Below are positions 55,023 through 64,000 of a stretch of DNA of 64,000 nt, one piece after another (the first letter of the stretch is position 1; every line of letters begins with the position of its first letter). This DNA comes from Eublepharis macularius (Eukaryota; Chordata; Lepidosauria; Squamata; Eublepharidae): positions 193,850,311 to 193,914,310 of the forward strand of contig NC_072791.1 in NCBI RefSeq assembly GCF_028583425.1, given 5' to 3'. The position numbers and the translations under genes are program-made. The notes beneath the pieces are model-generated. The model was not told the DNA's origin and searched no databases. It saw only the letters and a list, made by a program, of their open reading frames with translations.

Positions 55023-56973
55023 GCTTGTGAACAATAGGTTGCCTGCTGCTTGCCAGTAAAAGCCATTGGGCAGAATTTAACAGCATGAAGATTCCTCCTA
55101 TTGATATAATATTGTTATTTCGGTAAATGCTGCCTTATTATTTTTGCTTCCAAGTCTAAACAGCCTGAAACAGAGATTCCAAAGATATCCTTGTTTTTTA
55201 AACAACATTGGCCTCAACGTGCACCTCCAAACAGCATGGTGGCTTACAGACCAAACAAGGAAAACTTTTCTTGGAAGGGAAACTAATTTAAGACACATTT
55301 TCACTTTTAGTTTTCTGCCTCTCAGACTGCTATAAAAGCAGGATAGCAAGTAAGGTGCAAGGCTCAGACTACCATCCTGGACATACTAGGGTCATGTCCA
55401 TTTGAATGTATTGGAGCTTACTTCTGAGTAAACATGCTAAGTCTCAGACTGCATGTACATGCAGGACAAGTATATACTTGTTCAAAACCAATGCCACTGT
55501 ATTCAGTAAAAACTGTACCTGCATTTGCAGAAATGGAAAAGGTAGTATCTATGTAGTTAAACAATAAAAATACAAAACGCCAGCTGTTTTGATGCTCTCT
55601 CTTTTTTTTAATTTCCAGCCCCACTTCCGTCACTTAGGCTAAAACAGGAGCATATGCAGAAAGTAAATCTGTATTTACATTATGCACCCAGCCAATCTGG
55701 AATTTAATTTGTATAGCTCTATATCTGGAGCATAGCTCACAAATGCCAACACCAAGGAATTCAAAATAGGATCAATTCTTTTCCTTCTTGGAAACAATCT
55801 TGTAAGTGTCTGAGCCCTCGAGGACATGAAAGAATATTGTTTCTCTTCTGAGCTCTTTTGATATCTCTCTCCCCCTCTATGGTGGAGCCATTCAGGAGTG
55901 TTGGGAGAAATCTCTTTTGAAAATAAATGGCGCCCCTTCAAGTGTGCTCAGCTACATCCTGGCTGGACCTTCCTGTGTGCCTCAGTTAGGACTTGAAAAG
56001 GATGCTTGATTTTCAAATTTGTTTTAGGTATCAAAATGTGACGCCTTCTATCAGTCTTCAAACCTTATTCTCGCCACATAGGCTTGAGGCACTTCTCTCT
56101 GCACATCAGCATGGGAGGAAGACAGTAAATTGGACTGGCGAGAAGTAATGGGGGAAAGGGAAGGAGGAAGGGGCGAACAGGCTACGCAATTGTTGCTGTA
56201 CATCCTAACAAACTAAGTTCACACTCTGCATATGACATATTGAAAAGGTTAATGTTACTGCACTTAACAGTTTCCTCACATCCATAAGCAGGCCTGTCAC
56301 CACATACTTACAGCACACGAATCACTTCATAAGAGTTAAAGCATCAGTGCAAATCCCCTCACCAAGAGGTAACTATCTTTGTATACAACCCCGTAGGCCC
56401 AGTTGATGCTGCTTCTCAGCACACTTACCCGGCTTCTTCCCAAGTATGTGTGCCAAGAATTACAGCCCTATTGCTGTCCTTCAGCATACCTACAAATTAT
56501 ACACAAACAGCCTTCAACAGAAAATGATTAATATACACAAGGAATTGGACACTACAGAACAGCAACTGAGGGGGGGGGGGCGGAATTCCAGGGAGTAAAA
56601 ATTGCTGATTTTAGTCTCTGTCTAACTCCTTTGCCTTTCACAAAAGACAAACAAGGTATAGGTTCAAATGTTAATTGATAGTTGTCACTACATTAGTTGG
56701 GTTACAATCCTGCACACAGTTTGCCTACTAAAATCCTACTGATTTCAGTTAGTTTTAAGTCAGCTTAACAGTACACAGAACTGGAGCTCCACTGCCAATA
56801 TTTAGACTTCTATTTAGGAGACATTACAGAACTGGAGCTGAGAATATAAGGGAGTCATAACAAAAGAAACATGACAGGAAAACATATGCATAGTGTGTAG
56901 ATTGTGAGAGGAAAACTTCATCAAAGGCCTACAGTTCCACAAAATGCTGCAACACACCCCTCATGACAACACA
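55023..56973. other. Noncoding sequence
   Basis: No gene or well-defined repeat. A G11 run lies at 56570-56580. Sequences near 55380-55450 and 56700-56780 carry weak hairpin-repeat words (CTACTGATTTCAGTTAG). Confidence 0.4.
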
Positions 56974-57222
56974 TGCTAGGCAGATTCGGGGGAAATTAAA
57001 CTGAATTATAGAAATAAACAGTATCCAAGTATAGGACCCAAATTCTTGGAAGATGTAGGTATGTCTCTTCTTGTAACAGTAACTTACGTTTAGAAGTGCT
57101 CTAGGCAGATATGGGAGAAAAGAAACTGAATTATGCAAATAAATGATATCCAATGTATAGACCAAATCCTAGGAAGATCTAGATATGTCTCTTCCTGTAA
57201 TAGCAACCTACATTTAGAGGTA
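56974..57222 (+). repeat. Tandem duplication, two units of about 124 bp
   Basis: Unit 1 starts about 56974 and unit 2 about 57097. Both run (C)TAGGCAGAT, AACTGAATTAT, AAATAAA, TATCCAA, GACC.AAAT.CT.GGAAGAT, TATGTCTCTTC.TGTAA, AAC.TAC.TTTAGA. Identity is roughly 80%, so the duplication is old. Overlapping minus frames read the two units. Confidence 0.85.
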
Positions 57223-59268
57223 GAAGAAAGAAGAGGTGTGGTGTGTTTTGTGTGTGCATTTACTTCATTCTCACAAAAAGTCACACAAGAAATCCTGTAT
57301 ATTAGGTGACTGCTGTGCTAAAGGCATATGGATGTCTTTTTGTACAGTTATTTAAGATTGGATTCATACTGCACAATTGCAGTATACTTGAGAGTTAATT
57401 CACATTAACAGGATATAAAAGTTAACATCCTTCAATAATAATATAACTTAGTGTTTAAAAGGAAAGATTCTTCAGGGATAAAAAGGTAGTCGCAGACAGA
57501 TGATTGTTAAAGCGTAGGTGACAAAACAAGATTCGTTAAAGAAAATTGCCACTTTTTACTTGTGTCCTTCAAAAAGAAAATCATTTCACCTTAAATAAAA
57601 TTTAGGCTTGGAATAAAACGTGTTGCCTTGAAGCACCTGACAGGAACAATTATTGGTACTGACAGAAAAAGGGGGACCAACATTGTTCCTGTAATACCTT
57701 GATATCGGTACCCACATGGAACTATGTTGATGCAGAAGCAATGCAGCCGGATAGAGTACGACTAGGATTCTTCCTTCAGGTAACATGCTTTTGTTTGTTC
57801 CAGGCCCTTCTCTGGATATTTTACAGGAAAGCCAAACATTAATTCTGTTTTCAGAGTAACTCTCAGTGACTACTCAACAGGTATTTTCCGCATTTGCATT
57901 TACAGATCTAGAAAACACAGCCTATACTCCCTTTCAAAGGATCTCTCTCTTTACCTCTGCCTATGAATACAGCTAAAATTTAAAATGTGTCCTTGGAAAA
58001 AGTTTTGGCTTTAATGTGGTTGATGCTAAAGATCCTGCCCTCACAGAACAAACACAGTGGACTGCATGTCATTTTTACTCTCTGGTGCTTTGCCATTTTT
58101 TAAACTACCATTCTTTGGAAGACAGAAGGGTGACCACACACATGAGGTCGTTTCAAAAATTCCAGTACTATAAGTAAGTAATTAATTAAATGCAATTAAT
58201 TTGGTAGGGGGGGGGAGTAGATATTTATGTAAACATTTTCAATGTTCAAATCTAGATTTAAAAAAAAAGCAATTTACAAATTGGTCAACTACTATATAAA
58301 AATATAACTGGAGCATCGATTTTACACCTAGAAGATGTTCTTGCATTTACGTATATTCGCTGAGATCAGTTCTTTTTTTAAAAAAATGCATGTCACACTT
58401 CTCCCAATAGACCCTCTCCCAATTCATGATAATGTTTTTAACGTAAAGGGTAGCACCTGTAGCAGAAAGCGTTTAATACAACCTCAGTAATGTACAAGTA
58501 GCATTTTACAGCCTTGTAAAATATTTCTGTGTTGCAAAATGAAAACTAACTAAAATTGTGTTTGTTTTGACTACCAAAACATAATTTTCTAAAAACCACC
58601 TCTCTTTCTTTAAAAAAAAATAGTAGCTCTAATACATAGACACAGATTATTACATGGTATCCTTCCAAATAAAGGGAAATATGTTGATTTAATAACAGCC
58701 ATGTGAATTAATAGCTTAAAAATAATAATTAACTTCAAGGGAGGGGCTTTCATTGTATGAATAACAATCTTTTTTGCTCTCAATATTTTCTGTTCACTTA
58801 AGCAAAGGGATAAATGGGGGGGGGGGAGCTAGGCTGATGAATCAGTTCTCACACTTATTGACAGCAAAAATGCTCCATTACTTCACAAAATGCCCGTGTA
58901 ACAATTGCCTTCTATCAATAAATCAAGATGAAATTCCAGTTAATTAAATCAACATTGCCTCAATAGATTTAAACTCTTAAAATAAAAACTTAAGAGTCTA
59001 AAGTTTAGTTTTCTAGAAGGTGTAATGGAGGGCAAAGGAGTCAGATATTTCTCTTATTGGATGTAATAACACTAGATTAGAACAGCGGATTAAAAAAAAA
59101 ACATGCAAGGGACCGTTGCTAGGTACAGCACTCATGCTGCTCTTGGATCATTAAAATGGCTCCTAAACAAGCAGATTAGCTGATTAATTGATGATTAAGA
59201 CTGCAGGAAGATCACTCATTACATCCAAATACTTCTTGCATGCACACACAGAGCTCAACTGATTGACA
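57223..59268. other. Repeat-poor noncoding stretch
   Basis: No gene or interspersed repeat recognised. G runs lie near 58207-58215 and 58816-58826. From about 58700 to 59210 there are many AT-rich homeodomain-type words (AATAATTAACTT, AGCTGATTAATTGATGATTA) in non-repetitive DNA, so regulatory function is possible. Confidence 0.4.
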
Positions 59269-59293
59269 ACCACACACACACGCGCACACACAC
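59269..59293. repeat. (CA)n microsatellite, interrupted
   Basis: CA units interrupted by CGCG. Confidence 0.9.
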
Positions 59294-62248
59294 GGGAACG
59301 ACTGTTCTCCAAAAAATCAGTAATTTAAAAGAACGCATCCAGCTCATGCCCCAAATGTTTCCCTTCCTCAGCAGTTTTTCACACCATAAACAAAACAGTT
59401 TTATTTGAAAGTTCAAGCTTTGCCACCTAAAGGTGAGGGGGGGGAGGAATTTCAATAACTCCATCACTATTTAAAAACACACACAATTCCAAGTGCGATA
59501 ATAAAAACCAACACCATCTCAAAAAAACACCACTATTACCGCAACATGCTTACAGAATGTATTCTGGGGCCACAAATACTGAAAAATCTTAGTAATGGAG
59601 TCCTCATGCTGAATGTCTGCCATCAACAAGGAGTTGCAGAAAAGTTCATTGATGTATCAGCAGTATTGATTTTGAAGGGAACTAAAGCTGTCGTTCATTG
59701 GATTCCTTGCTACAGTTGTACATAAAACCCTGCAATCATTGTTTGTTGCCCAAATAATATTATCAAACATCATCTTCCTTGCAGAGAATGAGATGCATCT
59801 CACTGTTTCTCCAAGCATTTCGGGCTCTCGTACAATACAACTGGCAACAGTAGCATAAATCTTGTGTATCCTGTCCTCCCCCACAAGGCTTGTGTTGCAA
59901 TACTATCTCCTTACAAACAATAAGGCACACAAACAATGTGGAAACATTACCCTGCAATTTCTTTGAATCAGACAATTCATTAGCCAAGACAACATTCACC
60001 AAAATTCTGACAACACTTTTGTTTAGGTGGGGTTCTGAAGTGTCCACGGCTGGTATTTATTTCCTAGTTATAACAGAGGAAAAACAGACAACTCATAATT
60101 AGTCGATTTCAAGGACCAATTAATTCTTAAATTAACCAAAAGCTGCTTAGGAAAGGAAATGGAGAACTTTTCTAAAGACTCCAGTAAAACTTCACCTGCA
60201 CTGTAATTTTTGAAAGAATATTATGTGCTCTGCATAGATATTTTTTTTAAAGATATTTCTGATTTGAAATGTCTGTGGCTGTATCTTCTGCCTGCAATAC
60301 AGCTCCTTCCAGCAAGTAGTTAACTTGTCAAAGCTAGGATATTTATGGCAAGAAACTGGCATTACCTTGCACCAGGTTAGCACTGGAGTAAAATTTCCGT
60401 AAGAGAGTGGTAATGGCAAAGACAACAGAATGCACAAGATTTTGGGAGGGCAGGAAAAAGGGGGAGAAGAGTTTATTCTGCTGTATAAGCCACGTATTCC
60501 ATCACCTAAAAAATAATGTATGTGTTCTATTTATCCCATTGGGTCTTCCAGACGCAAGGCATGAAAACTAGAGAAACATAAAAAACTCTGAGCATCGGTG
60601 CAGAATTACACACTCGATAGCTGAAGATCTACTGTAGGCTTTAAAAAGAAAGAAAATCTCAGAGAGAACATTGCGTGTTCCCGTGTTTTCAAAACTCAGA
60701 GCCACTACCAGAAAATGTTTTCTCACACCCAGAAAGATATTTTAAGAACAAATAGATAAACAAGGGATTCTTGCTTTCCCCCCAGATTCTTACATGTGAG
60801 ATTTGGGGTGCAGCTTCCCTTAGTTGGGCCTAACTTTCCCGCCCCCCCAGCATCAGTGTGACAAATGGTTGCCTGATAAATGTCACCCCCCCTTTGATAA
60901 ATGACTTGTTCAAAAGACTCACACACACAGTAGCTTTCATTTTCTGACCACAAACTCACTTTTTAGTTTGTAGCACCCACCAGTACTGGCAGAGTGCAAC
61001 TCGATACTGCCCTCCAGCTTGGCAGAATTCTTTCGCTGACAGGGCACATCATTGAGCAAGACAACAACTAGAAGTACCTCTCCTGCCAATCACTGCGTCA
61101 TTTGGGGGGGTGTTTTTATTTTTAATTCAGATACAGAACTGCTTCTCCCTTCCCCCAAACTGGGCTGTTTTCAAATACACTCTGCTGGCTAAGATATTCT
61201 ACTAAGAAATTGAAAAGTAGGAATAAGGGGTGTGGAAAGAGCAAAGGAGGGCTCACGCTGGGGGAGGGGGGAGGGGTACACAAGTGACACACAATATACA
61301 AAGCAATGCAGCCGAACCATGTTTACTGTATGTTACTCCTATTAGAATTATCATTATCATCACCCAGAAATTGCATTTAAACAGTGGCTACCAACCACCC
61401 CATCCAATTTCAGCTCTCAGCACACTATCCAATTCCCGATTTAAAATTTATAAATGTAATATCCTCATCACAAGCAGCAGGTCCAATCTGCTGTGAATAT
61501 ATATTACAGCTTTAACATCACAGAGGGAAATCTCCCATCTGGCAATCACATTCGCTCCATCAGCTCTAGGAAAGAAAAGGGGGGGCAGTGCCTCCCACTC
61601 TTCCTCTTCACCCTTAAAATAAGTTGCAGGGCAAATTATGTATATCGAAAATAAACAGTTGTTGGATCAGTTGCCTCAAAGTCAACAAGTTTAAAATGCA
61701 AAAAAAAAAAACACAACCACCCCCAAACACCCAAATTCAATTAGATAATTAGTCCTATTGTCACAGCAGTGCAGGGTTACTTTGGACAACTACCACATCA
61801 GCCTAGGAGAATATGCTGGGCATGATTCCACTTTTCCATGAACGCAGGTTCATGTTATTAAAGAGCCACCACAACCCCGTCACGAGTTTTTTGCTCAGTG
61901 CTCATTTGTTTCTGCCACAGGCTATTAAAAGTGAGTGCATCCCCCTTTCTCTACCCCACCTCTAGTTCCTGCTTTATTGTACGTGGAGGAAGCTTGTGTG
62001 CAAAAACACAATCTGCTGTATAGTTTTCCAGACTTCAGTATCTGCATGTGTATACACTGCAGCCTCCCCTACACCCCAACTCCGCTTAAAAAAAAAAAAA
62101 AAGTAGAGTGCGTCCTCTTGCAATAATTTAAAAGTCTGTCTTAGTGCCTCATCATTGCATTGTGCAAAACTGCAGTGACAAGCAGACACATGGAAAGAGG
62201 ACAGGAAAATATACAAGGCCGTTGAAGAATTGCTGAAAACTGGGGGCA
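59294..62248. other. Repeat-poor noncoding stretch
   Basis: No gene or interspersed repeat recognised. Short C and G runs occur near 60841 and 61104. Frames at 59763-60047 and 61974-62297 have no domains. Confidence 0.45.
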
Positions 62249-62278
62249 GGGGGGGGGAATTGGTTGGTTGGTTGGTTA
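62249..62278. repeat. G run followed by (GGTT)n
   Basis: A G9 run at 62249-62257 followed at once by about five GGTT units. Confidence 0.9.
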
Positions 62279-63499
62279 TTGTCCCTGCAGGAAACATTTC
62301 CTTCTTTTTATATCAAGCTAAGCCCATAAAAATTCTTAAGTGGAAAAAAATGAGCTATACTTTAGAGAAAACACAGTGAATAACTATTACTTTAAGATTT
62401 TTTTAAAAAAGGAAACACCAGCCATGTATGTTTAGAAGGGTGTACGGTTTCCCCTCCCCCTTTTAGTCAGCGAGTTTTCTAATTTACATACTATTTGAGT
62501 GTACACAGTGCACGGCTAGTAACATGCAACTTTAAGCTTGCGACTGAGAACCAATGAAATGCTTCAATCAAAAGGAGAAATTTGAAATAAATGATAAAAA
62601 AAACACAGCACATACAAACACAGATTACTTATTCATATACAGTTGAAGCTTTACCATTAACGTCAGGCATTTATCTCTAACCAAATTCGCATGCAAAGTC
62701 TTCAGAGATTTTTCCATCATGCACTTTTAAAAAAATTATCCAGATGCAAGCACAGCAATCATAACAAATAAAGAGGGAAGTAGATCCCAAAACGGACATA
62801 CCATAAACACTGGTGCTGCTGATCATTTCTTGCTGGCAGCACAAAAAAAAGCTGAATTGGATTTTTTTTTTCACAAGCAGGAATTCCAAAGGATGCTTTT
62901 CATTAAAGCCACTTTTCCTCTCTGCTCTCAAATGTCACTGCCTTGAAACGTGGGCCCTTTCGTCAGGTATTCATTTAACCTACATGCATATAATTAAGTG
63001 GGAAAGCAACATCAACAAAAAGGGGATCTCAGATCACAAGAGAAGAAAGAAAAGGGGGGGGAGAGCACATGACCAGGAATACAAGTCCATGTCAATTTCA
63101 CTCACTCCCATTGAAACTAACAAGAGCTCCAGGGAGGATAGTAATAGGATCAGTGGATTGTATATACCATTAAATTATACATCTTTCTCTCCCTTCCAAG
63201 CCAACAATACGCCCACCGTGCGGTCCCCCCCATACCATGATGATGTGCTTACATTTCACTGCATCAGCTTCTCTGACATATTCACGCCCCCCAGCCTCAA
63301 CTAAGATACTGCAATTTAACCCCAACTTTTGTCTCCTTAACTATGATTATTTGCACTAATTTGCCTCTGGGAAAAAAGTTAGTTGCCCTGGAATAGACTT
63401 AATCCAATCTTATCCACGCGTTATTGCTTTTACTAGAACTTGGGGGGAGGGGAAACAAATGTTTAAAAAGGAGACCCACTTAAGTGAAAGTGGAAGGGG
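62279..63499. other. Noncoding sequence, possible intron 1 start
   Basis: No coding feature. The 163-codon plus frame at 62813-63304 lacks a domain and is probably chance. If the exon call at 63830-64000 is right, this is the 5' end of its first intron. Confidence 0.4.
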
Positions 63500-64000
63500 G
63501 GAGGTGTCTTGCAACCCCCAACTCCTGAGTCGCCCTACTATTGTTTAGCGATGATCGGGGAGGGGGGGCGGCAATATCCAGCGAGTCTCCTTCCTTTACT
63601 TTCCACACTGCGCTTACAAAAAGAGGAGAAATAATAACAATAATAAACCAGGCAAGAGCGTTTCCTACATCCAAATACGCATTTTAAGCGGAAGCGCTTA
63701 GATTTAAAGAGTGAAAAGCACAGGCAGGGAATTTAAAGCACAGGGTAGGCGCCCGGGATACATCTAAAATTATATAAAATTTTAAAGAGAGCGCGGGGGA
63801 GGGAAGGCACTAGCAATGGACGCTCTTACCTGGAGGTCTGTTACAGAAGCCCGGTGGGTGAGCGCAGAATCGATCCTCTCGGTTCGCTGATGGATGGGGG
63901 CTCGGGTTAAGCGAAGGTGCCTCCGCTTTGAAATCATTCCAAGTTTTTGAAGGGAAGACTGACTGCAGCCTCTGCCATGTTGGAATTTCAAGCCCCAAAC
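63500..64000 (-). promoter_or_regulatory. CpG-enriched 5' gene region
   Basis: About 22 CpG dinucleotides occur between 63541 and 63930, far denser than elsewhere in this window, together with G-rich blocks (GGGGAGGGGGGGCGG near 63557). This is the profile of a CpG-island edge at a vertebrate promoter or first exon. It coincides with a good splice donor on the minus strand. The core promoter would lie beyond the right edge. Confidence 0.55.
63830..64000 (-). other. Candidate 5' exon, partial, gene unidentified
   Basis: On the minus strand the sequence ends ...ACAGACCTCCAG and is followed by GTAAGAGCG at 63829 downward, a strong donor match. An ATG in good context (CCAACATGG, 63978-63976) opens only 14 codons (MAEAAVSLPFKNLE) before a stop, suggesting an upstream ORF. 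A second ATG at 63937-63935 opens MISKRRHLRLTRAPIHQRTE and stays open to the donor, so it could be a protein start or another leader frame. A third frame is also open throughout. The left end is an exon boundary by sequence; the right end runs off the window. The gene was not recognised, and a noncoding 5' UTR exon is the more cautious reading. Confidence 0.45.

Noticed and set aside
62813..63304. 163-codon plus-strand frame near the CpG-rich end
   Set aside because: Begins in a poly-T/poly-A context, has no domain, and runs opposite to the inferred gene; no exon signals were found.

Overview
This window looks like noncoding DNA from a vertebrate, most probably a squamate reptile. The evidence is its repeat content: 5S rRNA-derived SINEs, tRNA-derived SINEs with L2/MIR-like layout, CR1/L2-type LINE tails, a decayed Ty3/gypsy element, and several short hAT-like and foldback elements. 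The species call is inferred from repeat families recognised by eye; no database was searched. No intact protein-coding gene, rRNA gene, tRNA gene or CRISPR array was found. Nearly all open reading frames are chance frames or lie inside repeats.

Layout. From 1 to about 23.3 kb the sequence is dense in mobile elements. It holds a nested DNA transposon (1010-1444 inside 887-1532), a palindromic hAT-like element with exact 8-bp target duplications (1900-2157), five MIR-like SINEs all on the minus strand, a 5S-derived SINE (11290-11501), and a minus-strand Ty3/gypsy element (12646-16665) lacking its reverse transcriptase catalytic centre. Then come a LINE 3' end (17340-17923), a 455-bp head-to-head palindrome with a 12-bp target duplication (18376-18830), two tRNA-derived SINEs, a 232-bp element with 77-bp perfect inverted arms (22280-22511) and a hAT-like element with GGTTCGTG motifs (22852-23234). 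From about 23.3 to 40.2 kb recognisable repeats become sparse; 27.8-40.2 kb has almost none. From 40.2 to 57.2 kb there is a second, thinner set: more copies of the AGGGTTGCCA family, a deleted copy of the 1900 element (42637-42772), a second 5S SINE, a CR1-like tail, an L2/CR1-type LINE 3' end and a 124-bp tandem duplication. From 57.2 kb to the end repeats are scarce again.

The last 500 bases are richer in CpG than anywhere else in the window. They contain a plausible minus-strand first exon whose 3' end (63830) abuts a good GTAAGAG donor. If that is right, the gene runs leftward and much of this window is its first intron. That would fit the repeat-poor, TAAT-rich stretches, some of which look like conserved regulatory elements. 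The gene was not identified.

Nothing here is convincingly a new biological system. The most informative items are the palindromic elements with intact target duplications, the candidate first exon with its repeat-poor flank, and two unrecognised coding-like frames (3115-3339 plus, 10367-10740 minus).
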